A DNA stretch of 64,000 bases from Modestobacter italicus (GCF_000306785.1 NC_017955.1:3286001-3350000); one strand, 5' to 3'; numbered from the stretch's first letter, positions 6,980 to 16,473 are shown. Notes: generated by a model from the letters alone, not told the origin. Program-made: numbers and translations.

Positions 6980-8926
6980 TCAGGCGAGCTCGAGGGGGTC
7001 CAACTGGACGCGCACGTGCTCGGGCGCCTTCTTCGCGCTGCGCACCCCCTGCACCTCGTGCAGCGCGCGGGCCAGCGCCACGCCGTCGCTGCGCCGCACC
7101 CGGACCAGGTACCGCTCGCGCTCGCCCTCCTGCCCGGGGCGGGGCGGCTCGGGCACCGGCCCGAGGACGTCGGCCCCCTCGGGCAGCCGCAGGGCCGCCA
7201 GGAACTCGGCGAGCGACGCCGACGACGCCGACAGCGAGGCCATCCGGGTGATCGGCGGGAACCCCAGCTCCCGCCGGTCGGCCAGCTCCCGGGTGGCCAG
7301 CCCGGCCGGGTCCCAGCGCACCAGGGCCTGCACCACCGGGTGCGCGGCGTCGGCGGCGACCACCACGTGCCCGCCGGGGCGGACCAGCGCGGCCGCGTTC
7401 ATCCAGCGGCGCATCGTCTCCTCCCCCGCCCGCAGGTCGGCGCGGCCCAGCAGCGCCCAGGAGTCCAGCAGCAGCGCGGCGCCGTACCCGCCCTCGGCGA
7501 CCGGCTCGGCCCCCGGGGTGGCGACGACGATCGCCGGGTCGCCGGGGACGGTGGCCAGCACCCCGGAGGTCCGGCCGGACACCCGCACCGCGGCACCCGG
7601 GAAGGCCCGGCCCAGCTCCTCCGCGGTGCGGGAGGCGCCGATGACCGCGGCCCGCAGCTTGGCGCCGTGGCAGTGCGGGCAGTCGAAGGTCGCCGCCGGC
7701 CGCGCGCACCAGCGGCACGCGGCGATCCGGACCCCGCCGGCACCGGGCGACGGCGCGATGCCGAGCGGTCCGGCGCAGTGCGCGCAGCGGGCCGGGGCAC
7801 GGCAGCGGTCGCAGACCAAGGAGGGGACGTAGCCGGAGCGGGGCACCTGGATGAGCACCGGCGTCCCGTCGGCCAGCGCCCGGCGGGCGGCGGCGAAGCC
7901 GAGCGTGGGCAGCCGGGCCGACCGCGCACCGGGGTCGCGGGCGAGCTCGAAGTCGCTGCCCAGCGCCTCCACCCGCGGCGCGGCGGCCCGCAGCGCGGCG
8001 CGGTCGGCGACCAGCTCGTGCGCCCAGCCGGACTCCACCAGCAGCGCGGCCTCGGCCGTGCGGGCGGTGCCGGCGACCACCGCGGCGCAGGAGGCGAGAT
8101 GTGCCCGGTGCACGAGCACGTCGCGGGCGTGCGGGTAGGGGGCGCGGGGCTCGGCGTGCAGGTCGTCACCGTCGTCCCAGATGACGACCACGCCGAGGTC
8201 GCGCACCGGGGCGAACACCGCCCCGCGGGTCCCCAGCACGACCTGGGCGGTGCCACGCGAGGCGGACAGGAAGCGTCCGTAGCGGGTGTCGGGGGCGGCG
8301 TCGGCGCGCAGCACCGCGACCGACCCCGCGGGCAGCAGCCGCTCGGCGGCGGCGGCGAGCCGGTCCAGGTCCTTGCCGTCGGGGACGACGACCAGCGCCC
8401 CCCGCCCCCCGGACAGCGCCGCCTGGGCCAGCTCGGCCAGCCGGGTGGGCCAGTCCTCCCCCGGCAGCGCGGTCCACACGGCCCGGGCGGGGTGGCCGGC
8501 GGCGACGGCGCCGAGCAGCTCCGGGCCGGTCGGGTAGCGGGCGAACCCGGCCGGGTCGGGGGCCGCCGGCGGCGGGGGCGGGTCGAGCCGCGGCTTCTTC
8601 TCCGGGGCGCCCCGGCGCGGCGGCAGGGCGAGCCGCAGCACGTCGGTCATCGAGCCGGCGTAGCGGTCGGCGACCGACCGGGCCAGCTCGGCGACCTCGG
8701 GGGTGAGCACCGGCTCAGCGGAGACCACCTTGGCCAGCGGGGCGAGCTTGCCGGTGTGGTCGGTGCTGCCGGCCAGCTCGAGGACGACGCCGTCGACCAG
8801 CTTGCCGGCGAACCGCACCCGCACCCGGCAGCCGGCCACCACCTGCTCGGCCAGCTCGTCGGGGACGGCGTAGTCGAAGGGCCGGTCCAGGTGCGCCAGC
8901 GGCACGTCGACGACGACCCGGGCCAC
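6980..8926 (-). CDS. priA: Replication restart protein PriA homologue lacking helicase motifs
   Basis: A 648-residue PriA-family primosomal protein, acting at stalled replication forks. The N-terminal DNA-binding domain (VVVDVPLAHLDRPFDYAVP) and the zinc-binding region with four Cys pairs ([13 protein letters not shown], then CRWC and CPHC) are clear. The helicase core is degenerate: where Walker A should be it reads VWTALPGEDWP, and the DEEH position reads IWDDGDD. Loss of ATPase motifs is known in actinobacterial PriA. It is therefore probably a structural restart factor, not a helicase. GTG 8926 is the first start after the stop codon that ends metK at 8972. Confidence 0.9.
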   Translation of the reverse strand: MARVVVDVPLAHLDRPFDYAVPDELAEQVVAGCRVRVRFAGKLVDGVVLELAGSTDHTGKLAPLAKVVSAEPVLTPEVAELARSVADRYAGSMTDVLRLALPPRRGAPEKKPRLDPPPPPAAPDPAGFARYPTGPELLGAVAAGHPARAVWTALPGEDWPTRLAELAQAALSGGRGALVVVPDGKDLDRLAAAAERLLPAGSVAVLRADAAPDTRYGRFLSASRGTAQVVLGTRGAVFAPVRDLGVVVIWDDGDDLHAEPRAPYPHARDVLVHRAHLASCAAVVAGTARTAEAALLVESGWAHELVADRAALRAAAPRVEALGSDFELARDPGARSARLPTLGFAAARRALADGTPVLIQVPRSGYVPSLVCDRCRAPARCAHCAGPLGIAPSPGAGGVRIAACRWCARPAATFDCPHCHGAKLRAAVIGASRTAEELGRAFPGAAVRVSGRTSGVLATVPGDPAIVVATPGAEPVAEGGYGAALLLDSWALLGRADLRAGEETMRRWMNAAALVRPGGHVVVAADAAHPVVQALVRWDPAGLATRELADRRELGFPPITRMASLSASSASLAEFLAALRLPEGADVLGPVPEPPRPGQEGERERYLVRVRRSDGVALARALHEVQGVRSAKKAPEHVRVQLDPLELA

Positions 8927-8971
8927 CCGGGCGGTGCGGGCGTCCGGGGCGTCGAGGAGCGTGCTGGTCAG

Positions 8972-10195
8972 CTAGACCGCCAGCGTGGACTTCAGCGCGT
9001 CGACCCGGTCCAGCCGCTCCCAGGGCAGCTCGACGTCGGTGCGGCCGAAGTGGCCGTAGGCCGCGGTCGGCGCGTAGATGGGCCGGAGCAGGTCCAGGTC
9101 GCGGACGATCGCGCCGGGGCGCAGGTCGAACACCGCGCTGATCGCCTTCTCCAGCGCCTCCTCGGGCACCGTGTTGGTGCCGAAGGTCTCCACGAACAGC
9201 CCGACCGGGTGGGCCGCGCCGATCGCGTAGGCGACCTGCACCTCGCAGCGGCGGGCCAGGCCGGCCGCGACCACGTTCTTGGCCACCCAGCGCATCGCGT
9301 AGGCGCCGGACCGGTCGACCTTCGAGGGGTCCTTGCCGGAGAAGGCACCGCCACCGTGCCGGGCCATGCCGCCGTAGGTGTCGACGATGATCTTGCGGCC
9401 GGTGAGCCCGGCGTCGCCCATGGGGCCGCCGATGACGAACTTGCCGGTCGGGTTGACCAGCAGCCGGTAGCCGGTGGTGGGCAGGCCCAGCGCGGCGAGC
9501 TCGGGCTCCACGACGAGCTCCTGCACGTCGGGGGCGAGCAGGGTGTCGATCGAGATGTCCTCGGCGTGCTGCGAGGAGACGACGACGGTGTCGACGGCGA
9601 CCGGCCGGTCGTCCTCGTAGACAACGGTGACCTGGGTCTTGCCGTCGGGCCGCAGGTAGGGCACCGACCCGTCCTTGCGGACGGTGGACAGCCGCTTGGA
9701 CAGCCGGTGCGCCAGCGCGATCGGCAGCGGCATCAGCTCGGGCGTCTCGTCGGAGGCGTAGCCGAACATGAGGCCCTGGTCCCCGGCGCCCTGGCGCTCG
9801 ATCAGGTCGTCGGCGACCGCGGCGCGGTGCTCGGCGTCGCTGAGGCCGGCCGTGCGGGCCTCGTAGGCGGAGTCGACGCCCTGCGCGATGTCCGGGGACT
9901 GCGCACCGAGGGAGACGCTGACGCCGCAGGAGGCACCGTCGAACCCCTTGCGCGAGGAGTCGTAGCCGATGCCGAGCACGGTCCTGCGCACGATGTCGGC
10001 GATGTCGACGTAGCCGGAGGTGGTGACCTCCCCGGCGATGTGCACCTGACCGGTGGTGATGAGGGTCTCGACGGCCACCCGGCTGCGCGGGTCCTGCTCG
10101 AGCATCGCGTCCAGGATCGAGTCGCTGATCTGGTCGGCGATCTTGTCGGGGTGGCCCTCGGTCACCGACTCGGAGGTGAAGAGACGGCGTGGCAC
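8972..10195 (-). CDS. metK: S-adenosylmethionine synthetase
   Basis: Makes S-adenosylmethionine from methionine and ATP. The 407-residue protein is full length, with [20 protein letters not shown] at the N-terminus (catalytic H15), [12 protein letters not shown] in the centre and [19 protein letters not shown] later, the phosphate-binding loops of the family. GTG 10195 is preceded by a GGGAG site 6 bases upstream. It follows coaBC across a 139-base gap in which I see no recognisable SAM riboswitch. Confidence 0.97.
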   Translation of the reverse strand: MPRRLFTSESVTEGHPDKIADQISDSILDAMLEQDPRSRVAVETLITTGQVHIAGEVTTSGYVDIADIVRRTVLGIGYDSSRKGFDGASCGVSVSLGAQSPDIAQGVDSAYEARTAGLSDAEHRAAVADDLIERQGAGDQGLMFGYASDETPELMPLPIALAHRLSKRLSTVRKDGSVPYLRPDGKTQVTVVYEDDRPVAVDTVVVSSQHAEDISIDTLLAPDVQELVVEPELAALGLPTTGYRLLVNPTGKFVIGGPMGDAGLTGRKIIVDTYGGMARHGGGAFSGKDPSKVDRSGAYAMRWVAKNVVAAGLARRCEVQVAYAIGAAHPVGLFVETFGTNTVPEEALEKAISAVFDLRPGAIVRDLDLLRPIYAPTAAYGHFGRTDVELPWERLDRVDALKSTLAV

Positions 10196-10334
10196 TCGGT
10201 TCTCCCTGCGATCGGTGGCCGCACGCGGTGGTCGCGTCCGGTTGGTGGGTGGCCCCGACGGCTGAGGTTACCGGCGCGGACCGACAGCTGTCCGGCGTGC
10301 CCGCGGGCTGTGGACGTGCGGTGCGGAGGAGCCG

Positions 10335-11555
10335 TCAGCCCGACCCGGTGGCCGCGGCGGCGACCGCGTCCCAGACGCCCGCGGCGACGACGTCCTTGCG
10401 GCCGGCCGGGAGGGGCGTGACGGTGCCGTCGGCGGCGAGCACGGTGACCTCGTTGTCCGCGCGGCCGAAGACCTGCCCGGCCGAGACGTCGTTGACCACC
10501 AGCAGGTCGACGCCCTTGCGGGCCAGCTTGGCGCGGGCGTGGCTGAGCACGTCGCCCTCGGCGTCACCGGTCTCGGCCGCGAAGCCGACCACCTGCTGCC
10601 CGGGCGGCCGGGCGGCCACCAGCTCGACCAGGACGTCGGGGTTGCGGACCAGGTCCACCGACGTCGGCTCGCCGGTGCTGCCCTTCTTGAGCTTGCTGGC
10701 GGCGACCGTGCCGGGGCGGAAGTCGGCGACCGCGGCGGCCATGACCACGACGTCCGCGGACGGCGCCTCGGCGGTCATCGCCGTGCGCAGCTCCTCGGCC
10801 GAACCGACCGGGACGACGCGGACGCCGAACGGTGCCGGCACCTCCACGTTGGCCGCGACCAGCACGACCTCGGCGCCGCGGGCGGCGGCGACCCGGGCCA
10901 GCGCCCAGCCCTGCATGCCGGAGGAGCGGTTGCCGAGGAACCGCACCGGGTCCAGCGGCTCGCGGGTGCCCCCGGCGCTGATCAGCACCCGGCGGCCGGC
11001 GAGGTCCGGCCGCAGCGCCGCGGCACCGGCAGTGAGGACCACCTCGGCCAGCGCGGCGACGTCGGCGGGCTCGGGCAGCCGGCCGGGACCGGAGTCCGGG
11101 CCGGTCAGCCGGCCGACGGCGGGCGGCAGCACGACCGCGCCGCGGCGGCGCAGGGTGGCCACGTTGTCCTGAGTGGCCGGGTGCAGCCACATCTCGGTGT
11201 GCATGGCGGGCACGAACACGACCGGGCAGTGCGCGGTGAGCAGCGTGGCGGTGAGCAGGTCGTCGGCCCGGCCGGACGCGGCGCGGGCGAGCAGGTCGGC
11301 GGTGGCGGGGTTGACCAGGACGAGGTCGGCGGTCTGCCCGATCCGCACGTGGGCGACCTCGGGGACGTCGTCCCACACCTCGGTGGAGACGGGGTTGCCG
11401 CTCAGCGCCTCGAAGGTGGCCGCGCCGACGAAGCGCAGCGCGGACGCGGTGGGCACCACCCGCACGTCGTGCCCGCGCTCGGTGAGCGCGCGCAGCAGCA
11501 GCGCCGACTTGTAGGCGGCCACGCCGCCGCCGACGCCCAGCACGATCCGGCTCAT
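10335..11555 (-). CDS. coaBC: Bifunctional phosphopantothenoylcysteine decarboxylase/synthetase
   Basis: Makes 4'-phosphopantetheine for coenzyme A in two steps. The flavin-dependent CoaC half (about residues 1-180; GVGGGVAAYKSALLLR, catalytic H in EVAHVRIGQ, PAMHTEMW) is followed by the CoaB synthetase half (VLISAGGTREPLDPVRFLGN, NRSSGMQG, KLKKG). Length is 406 residues from ATG 11555, chosen because GGGGGAGG then sits 9 bases upstream; ATG 11564 is directly against that site. It follows rpoZ across a hairpin, so read-through may be partial. Confidence 0.95.
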   Translation of the reverse strand: MSRIVLGVGGGVAAYKSALLLRALTERGHDVRVVPTASALRFVGAATFEALSGNPVSTEVWDDVPEVAHVRIGQTADLVLVNPATADLLARAASGRADDLLTATLLTAHCPVVFVPAMHTEMWLHPATQDNVATLRRRGAVVLPPAVGRLTGPDSGPGRLPEPADVAALAEVVLTAGAAALRPDLAGRRVLISAGGTREPLDPVRFLGNRSSGMQGWALARVAAARGAEVVLVAANVEVPAPFGVRVVPVGSAEELRTAMTAEAPSADVVVMAAAVADFRPGTVAASKLKKGSTGEPTSVDLVRNPDVLVELVAARPPGQQVVGFAAETGDAEGDVLSHARAKLARKGVDLLVVNDVSAGQVFGRADNEVTVLAADGTVTPLPAGRKDVVAAGVWDAVAAAATGSG

Positions 11556-11579
11556 GCCGCCCATCCTCCCCCAGGCACG

Positions 11580-11611
11580 ACGAAGCCCCCGGCGGCTGCC
11601 AGGGGCTTCGT
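11580..11611. terminator. Hairpin between rpoZ and coaBC
   Basis: ACGAAGCCCC (11580-11589) pairs perfectly with GGGGCTTCGT (11602-11611) around a 12-base loop, 21 bases after the rpoZ stop. It has the form of an intrinsic terminator or attenuator, without a strong U-run, and probably lowers expression of coaBC relative to rpoZ. Confidence 0.65.
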
Positions 11612-11632
11612 CATCAGTTCGGGGGTGTCGGC

Positions 11633-11896
11633 CTAGTTCTCGCCGGCGGTGTGGGTCAGCAGGCCCTCGTTGATCTCGCGCAGCGCGATCGAGAGCGGCT
11701 TCTCCTGGGGTGCGGTGTCGACCAGCGGGCCGACGTACTCCAGCAGGCCCTCGGAGAGCTGGCTGTAGTAGGCGTTGATCTGGCGCGCGCGCTTGGCGGC
11801 GTAGATGACCAGCCCGTACTTGCTGCTGGTGCGCTCGAGCAGCTCGTCGATGGGCGGGTTGGTGATGCCCTCAGGGGCGGGTGCGACTCCGGACAC
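11633..11896 (-). CDS. rpoZ: DNA-directed RNA polymerase omega subunit
   Basis: The small RNA polymerase subunit that helps beta-prime fold and assemble. The 87-residue protein has the family core [20 protein letters not shown] followed by [13 protein letters not shown] and the PLSIALREI helix. The GTG start at 11896 has GAGGAG upstream. It lies 83 bases after gmk, the classic actinobacterial neighbour. Confidence 0.96.
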   Translation of the reverse strand: MSGVAPAPEGITNPPIDELLERTSSKYGLVIYAAKRARQINAYYSQLSEGLLEYVGPLVDTAPQEKPLSIALREINEGLLTHTAGEN

Positions 11897-11979
11897 GGGC
11901 GGGCGTGCTCCTCAACTCGGTGTGCGGGCGGGCGGCGGAGGTGCTCCGCTCGGTCGCCTCGGGTGCGCTTCCGCGCCGG

Positions 11980-12555
11980 TCAGGGACCGGCGGGCGGTGG
12001 CGCAGTCAGCAATCGTACCAACTCGTCCGCGGCCCGGGCCACGTCGTCGTTGACGACCACCACGTCGAACTCCCCGGCGGCGTCCAGCTCGGCCTGCGCG
12101 AGGGCCAGCCGGCGCTCCTGGACCTCCGGGTGCTCGGTGCCCCGGCCGGCCAGCCGGCTGACCAGCGCCGCCCACGAGGGCGGGGCCAGGAAGACGAGCT
12201 GTGCCTCCGGCGCGCGCTCGCGCACCTGGCGGGCGCCCTGCAGCTCGATCTCCAGCAGCGCCGGCGAGCCGGCCCGCAGCTGCTCGTCGACCGGGTCCTT
12301 GGGGGTCCCGTAGCGGTTGCCCGCGTACTCCGCCCACTCCAGGAGGCCGCCCTTGGCGATCAGGTCGTCGAAGAAGGCGTCGTCGACGAACCAGTAGTGC
12401 TCGCCGTCCACCTCACCGGGCCGCGGCTTGCGGGTGGTGGCCGACACCGACACCCACACCTCGGGGTGCCGGCGCCGGACCTCGGCGACGACCGTGCCCT
12501 TGCCGACGCCGGAGGGGCCCGACAGGACCGTCAGGCGGGCGTGCGGACGGGCCAC
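11980..12555 (-). CDS. gmk: Guanylate kinase
   Basis: Phosphorylates GMP to GDP with ATP. The 191-residue protein has P-loop GPSGVGKGT at residues 13-21, the GMP-binding [20 protein letters not shown] stretch and the lid helix. GTG 12555 is chosen because GAGG lies 9 bases upstream and the P-loop then sits at the normal distance from the N-terminus; a CTG at 12603 overlapping the mihF stop is an alternative. It sits in the mihF-gmk-rpoZ order typical of Actinobacteria. Confidence 0.95.
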   Translation of the reverse strand: MARPHARLTVLSGPSGVGKGTVVAEVRRRHPEVWVSVSATTRKPRPGEVDGEHYWFVDDAFFDDLIAKGGLLEWAEYAGNRYGTPKDPVDEQLRAGSPALLEIELQGARQVRERAPEAQLVFLAPPSWAALVSRLAGRGTEHPEVQERRLALAQAELDAAGEFDVVVVNDDVARAADELVRLLTAPPPAGP

Positions 12556-12599
12556 TCCGGGCGTCCTCGGGACGGGCGTCGGTCGGGACAGCGACGTGC

Positions 12600-12956
12600 T
12601 CAGACGAGGCCCTCGGATGGGACCTGCTCGGGCTGCACCTGCTCGCCGGCGAACTCGGCCTCGAGCGCCCGGCGCTGGTTGGCGCCCAGGCCCCGGACGC
12701 GGCGGGTCGGCGAGATCTCGAGCCGCTCCATGATCTTGGCGGCGCGGGCCTTGCCGACGCCCGGGAGCGACTCCAGGACGGCGGAGACGCGCATCTTGCC
12801 GATGACCTCGTCGGTCTCGCCCTGCTTGAGGACGTCGCCGACCGTGGTGCCCTTGCTCTTGAGCTTCTCGCGGAGCTCGGCACGGGCCTTGCGGGCCGCA
12901 GCGGCCTTCTCCAGGGCGGCGGCGCGCTGTTCGGGTGACAACTCGGGAAGGGGCAC
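12600..12956 (-). CDS. mihF: Integration host factor, actinobacterial type (mIHF)
   Basis: A 118-residue nucleoid-associated DNA-bending protein found only in Actinobacteria. The sequence starts [20 protein letters not shown] with a long basic helix, and continues through [20 protein letters not shown], the helix-two-turn-helix DNA-binding part, to [21 protein letters not shown] 12956 is chosen by alignment to the usual mIHF N-terminus; the upstream in-frame extension to 13040 is not family-like. A promoter candidate lies at 13053-13081. Confidence 0.93.
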   Translation of the reverse strand: MPLPELSPEQRAAALEKAAAARKARAELREKLKSKGTTVGDVLKQGETDEVIGKMRVSAVLESLPGVGKARAAKIMERLEISPTRRVRGLGANQRRALEAEFAGEQVQPEQVPSEGLV

Positions 12957-13052
12957 GGAGCAACCCAATCGTGATCGTGCCGGTGGTCGTACCCGGCGGT
13001 GTTCTTGGTCTGGGGCACTGCTGCCGAACGGCTCGGTCATGAGCCTGGCGCC

Positions 13053-13081
13053 AACCTAGTCACCTCGAACTCGCTGGTCAC
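13053..13081 (-). promoter_or_regulatory. Candidate sigma-70 promoter for mihF
   Basis: On the minus strand GTGACC (-35, 13076-13081) and TAGGTT (-10, 13053-13058) are separated by 17 bases. This would give a leader of about 90 bases before mihF GTG 12956 and an independent promoter inside the pyr-to-priA gene string. Confidence 0.45.
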
Positions 13082-13161
13082 CCGGTACCCGGTTGTCCCA
13101 GCCGTACTCGCGTGTGCTGGCACCTCCGGACGGCGGACCGTGCGGTGCCGTAAGCAGCCCG

Positions 13162-13746
13162 TCACTGCAGGTCAGGGGCCTCGTCACCGTCCGCAGGGCC
13201 CGCGTCACCGCGCAGCAACCTGCCGGCCACCGCAGCGACCACCAGCGTCCCCGTGAGCGTCATGCCGAGGCCCGCGACCTGGAGCGCCCCCAGCGCGACG
13301 GAGAGCCCGCCCCAGCAGTCCGCGCCGTCCGGGCAGACGAGGGGCTGGTAGCTGCCCGAGTACGTGACCACCGGTCCGGCACCGCCGGCGAGGACAGCGG
13401 TGCAGCCACCCACCACGAGCGCGGCACCGGCCGCGCCGAGCGCCGGCACCACCCACGCGGCGGGCCGGGCTCGGCCCCGGCTCCAGCCGGCCAGCCCGGT
13501 CAGCACCACCAGGCCGGCGCCGAGCAGCCCGAGACCGGCCAGGTGGCCCGTCGTCCACACCACCGCCCAGCGGTCGTCGAACTGCAGGTCCAGCCGGCTC
13601 TCGTAGGCGCTGGAGGCGCCCAGCGGCGCGTAGCCGGCGAACGGGGTGCCGTGGCCCGGTGCCGTGTTCGTGCGCCAGAAGAGCGCGACGCCGGCGGCGG
13701 CCAGGCCGGCGCCGGCGACCCCGACCAGCCAGGGCCCCGGTCTCAC
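13162..13746 (-). CDS. Unknown integral membrane protein
   Basis: A 194-residue protein of unknown function with about four hydrophobic helices: GVAGAGLAAAGVALFW near residue 8, GHLAGLGLLGAGLVVLTGLA, VVPALGAAGAALVVGGCTA and LGALQVAGLGMTLTGTLVVA. Between helices 3 and 4 an outside-facing loop carries CPDGADCWGG with two cysteines that could form a disulfide. GTG 13746 overlaps the pyrF stop (GTGA), so it is translated from the pyrimidine operon message. I do not recognise the family. Confidence 0.7.
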   Translation of the reverse strand: MRPGPWLVGVAGAGLAAAGVALFWRTNTAPGHGTPFAGYAPLGASSAYESRLDLQFDDRWAVVWTTGHLAGLGLLGAGLVVLTGLAGWSRGRARPAAWVVPALGAAGAALVVGGCTAVLAGGAGPVVTYSGSYQPLVCPDGADCWGGLSVALGALQVAGLGMTLTGTLVVAAVAGRLLRGDAGPADGDEAPDLQ

Positions 13747-14621
13747 CCGGCGAGCTCGGCCGTCCAGCGGTCCGCTGCGGCGCGCAGCGCGGTCGGGTCG
13801 GGCCCCGCCCGCAGCACGTCCCGGGAGACCGTGGGGACGACGGCGCGCCCCGCCCCGAACAGTCGGCGCAGGTCGGCCACCGACCCGCCCTGCGCGCCCA
13901 GCCCCGGGGCCAGCACCGGCCCGCCGAGCCCGTCGAGGTCGACGTCCAGCTCGGCGAGGGTGGCGCCGACGACGACCCCGAAGGACCCGGTGCCCGGGCC
14001 CCACCGCCCGGCGACGTCCCGGACGGCGCCGATGTCCGGGAGGGGGTCGCCCACGACCCAGGCCGGGGTGTTCCAGCCGCGCACGGTGTCGACGACGGCC
14101 TGGGCGACCGTCCGCTCCCCCACGCGGGCGTGCTGGAAGGTGCCGGCGTCCGGGTTCGACGTCCGGGCGAGGACGAACAGCCCGCCGCCGGTCAGCCGGG
14201 CGGTGTCCACGGCCGGCTGCAGCGAGCCCGGGCCGAGGTAGGGGCTGACCGTCAGCGCGTCGACGGCCAGCGGGTGCTCCGGGCGCAGGTAGTCGGCGTA
14301 CGCGTCCATCGTCGAGCCGATGTCACCGCGCTTGGCGTCCAGCAGCACCAGCGCCCCGGCAGCGCGGGCGCGCACGACGGCCTCCTCCAGCACGGCCAGC
14401 CCCCGCGAGCCGTGCCGCTCGTAGAACGCCAGCTGCGGCTTCAGCACGGCGACGTGCCCGGCGAGGGCGTCGACGACGGCGTCGGTGAACCGGGCCAGGC
14501 CCTCAGGGGTGTCCGGCAGCCCCCAGTCGGCCAGCAGCGGCACGTGCGGGTCGATGCCCACGCACAGCGGCCCGCGGGCGGCGACGGCGCCGGCGAGCCG
14601 CTCGCCGAAGGGCGCGCTCAC
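13743..14621 (-). CDS. pyrF: Orotidine 5'-phosphate decarboxylase (type 2)
   Basis: Last step of UMP synthesis. The 292-residue protein is of the longer type 2 subfamily common in Actinobacteria: CVGIDPHVPLLADWGLP near the N-terminus, catalytic LLDAKRGDIGST with the Asp-Lys-Asp array, and VTVSPYLGPGSLQP. GTG 14621 overlaps the pyrD stop. pyrE is absent from this cluster, as in most Actinobacteria, and must lie elsewhere. Confidence 0.95.
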   Translation of the reverse strand: MSAPFGERLAGAVAARGPLCVGIDPHVPLLADWGLPDTPEGLARFTDAVVDALAGHVAVLKPQLAFYERHGSRGLAVLEEAVVRARAAGALVLLDAKRGDIGSTMDAYADYLRPEHPLAVDALTVSPYLGPGSLQPAVDTARLTGGGLFVLARTSNPDAGTFQHARVGERTVAQAVVDTVRGWNTPAWVVGDPLPDIGAVRDVAGRWGPGTGSFGVVVGATLAELDVDLDGLGGPVLAPGLGAQGGSVADLRRLFGAGRAVVPTVSRDVLRAGPDPTALRAAADRWTAELAG

Positions 14622-15598
14622 CGGTGCGCGTACCCGACGGCGTCGGCGAGCCGGGCGAACCCGCGCTGCGCGAGGGCCTCGGCGAGCTCGGCGTGGACCC
14701 GGGCAGGCGCCGAGGGGTCGTTGAAGACCGCCGTCCCGACCGAGACCGCGCTGGCGCCGGCGAGCACGAACTGCAGGGCGTCCAGGCCGCTGCGGATGCC
14801 GCCCATGCCGAGCACCGGCACCTCCGGCAGCGCCTGGTGCACCTGCCAGACGCAGCGCAGCGCGACCGGGCGGATCGCCGGGCCGGACAGCCCGCCGGTG
14901 ACCCCGCCCAGCACCGGGCGCATCGTGTCCGGGTCGATGACCAACCCGAGCAGGGTGTTGATCATCGACAGCCCGTCGGCGCCGGCCTCGCTGACCGACC
15001 GCGCGATCGCGACGATGTCGGTCACGTCCGGGCTCAGCTTGGCGTAGACCGGCTGGGCCGGGTCGGCGGCCTCCCGCACCGCGGCGACCACGTCGGCGGC
15101 GGCGACCGGGTCGCAGGCGAAGACCTCGCCGCGGCTCTCGACGTTCGGGCAGGAGATGTTGACCTCCAGCCCGAGCACGCCCGGCACGCCGCGCAGCCGG
15201 CTCGCCAGCTGGGCGAAGTGCTCGACCCGGGTGCCGGCGATGGACACGAACGCCCGGGCGCCGCGCCGGGCCAGCCAGGGCAGGTCGTCGGCGAGCAGGC
15301 CGTCGATGCCCGGCCCCTGCAGGCCGATGGAGTTGAGCATCCCGCTGGGCGTCTCGGCCATCCGCGGCGTGGGGCGGCCCGAGCGCGGCTGCAGCTGGAC
15401 CGACTTGGTCACCACCGCGCCGAGGGCACCCAGGTCGACGAACGGCTCGAGCTCCTGCCCGAACGCCGAGCACCCCGAGGCGGTCAGCACCGGGCTCGGC
15501 ACCGGCGCCCAGGCCAGCGCCGTCCCCATGTCCACGGTTTCGGCGCCGAAACCCGCGCCGGTTTCGGCGCCGAAACCGGGTACGTCGGTGGTGGTCAT
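14618..15598 (-). CDS. pyrD: Dihydroorotate dehydrogenase B, catalytic subunit, with inserted N-terminal repeat
   Basis: Oxidises dihydroorotate to orotate and passes electrons through PyrK. The 326-residue protein has FMN and substrate motifs LTASGCSAFGQE, TPRMAETPSGMLNSIGLQGP and NISCPNVESRG with the catalytic Cys of class 1B enzymes. Residues from about 8 to 21 read PGFGAETGAGFGAET and are encoded by two 18-bp palindromes; relatives begin the barrel soon after the start, so this looks like an in-frame insertion. ATG 15598 overlaps the pyrK stop (ATGA). Confidence 0.95.
   Translation of the reverse strand: MTTTDVPGFGAETGAGFGAETVDMGTALAWAPVPSPVLTASGCSAFGQELEPFVDLGALGAVVTKSVQLQPRSGRPTPRMAETPSGMLNSIGLQGPGIDGLLADDLPWLARRGARAFVSIAGTRVEHFAQLASRLRGVPGVLGLEVNISCPNVESRGEVFACDPVAAADVVAAVREAADPAQPVYAKLSPDVTDIVAIARSVSEAGADGLSMINTLLGLVIDPDTMRPVLGGVTGGLSGPAIRPVALRCVWQVHQALPEVPVLGMGGIRSGLDALQFVLAGASAVSVGTAVFNDPSAPARVHAELAEALAQRGFARLADAVGYAHR
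15536..15577. repeat. Twin 18-bp perfect palindromes within pyrD
   Basis: GGTTTCGGCGCCGAAACC occurs at 15536-15553 and again at 15560-15577, 6 bases apart. Each is its own reverse complement. Both lie inside the 5' coding end of pyrD and keep the frame. The second can be extended by one base pair on each side. This is typical of a palindromic dispersed repeat. Confidence 0.85.
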
Positions 15599-16469
15599 GC
15601 CGGCAGCACCCCCATCGCGGCGGCGCCGACGACGTCGGCGGTCAGCGTGCCGACGTCGGCGAACCGGACCCGGTCCCCGCCGAACACCGGCCCCTCGGTG
15701 CAGGACCGGCTGAACCGGGTGCGCCCGTCGGCGCCGACCACCGGCAGCACGCACGTCATGCAGACCCCGATCCCGCAGGCCATCGACTCCTCCACCGCGA
15801 CGTAGGAGGGCACCCCGGCCGCGGTGGCCAGCTCCGCGACCGCGCGCAGCATCCCCATCGGCCCGCAGGCGTAGACGACACCCACCTGCCCGACCAGCTC
15901 GGCGACGGCGTCGGTGACCCAGCCCCGGCGGCCCGCGCTGCCGTCGTCGGTGAGCACGGTGACGTCGGCCAGCGCGGTCAGCTCGTCGACCGAGCACAGC
16001 CGGTCGGCCGTGGCGGCCCCGGCGACGGCGGCGACGTCCGAGCCCCGCTCGCGCAGCGCGCCGGCGAGGCCGACCAGCGCGGCCGCTCCGTAGCCGCCGC
16101 CGACCAGCAGCGCGGCCGTACCGGGCTCGGGGAGCGGGAACGGGCGGCCCAGCGGGCCGACGACGTCCACGGTGTCGCCGGGACGCAACCCGGCCAGCCA
16201 GGTCGACCCGGGGCCGTGCGGGGCGACGACGACGGTCAGCCGGCCGTCGCCGGTGCCGGCGATCGCGATCGAGCGGCGCAGCAGCATCGCCGACTCCCGG
16301 CCGCCGACGGCGAAGGCGACGAACTGCCCGGGCACCGCGCGACCGGCGACCTCCGGCGCGGCGAACGCCAGCTCGACGTAGGCCCCCACCGGACGGCGGC
16401 CGACCACCTCGACCACCCGCTGCACCGGCGGCTCCGGCGCCGGTGCCGCGGGCTGGGTGAGCAGGTCGG

Positions 16470-16473
<4 letters not shown>
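15595..16473 (-). CDS. pyrK: Dihydroorotate dehydrogenase electron-transfer subunit
   Basis: FAD and [2Fe-2S] subunit that lets PyrD use NAD+. The 292-residue protein has an N-terminal ferredoxin-reductase-like FAD domain ([10 protein letters not shown]), an NAD domain ([28 protein letters not shown]) and the C-terminal cluster-binding segment [15 protein letters not shown] with a fourth Cys in [14 protein letters not shown] 16473 overlaps the carB stop. Its presence shows the cell uses the type 1B enzyme here. Confidence 0.95.

Noticed and set aside
10196..10334. Possible SAM riboswitch before metK
   Set aside because: No recognisable conserved core or kink-turn pattern of known SAM riboswitches could be seen; the gap has only ordinary GC-rich sequence.
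7016..10420. 1134-codon open frame on the plus strand opposite priA and metK
   Set aside because: An antisense shadow made by the extreme GC bias. Composition is Gly/Arg/Val-rich with no domain, and the minus strand carries two well-conserved genes.
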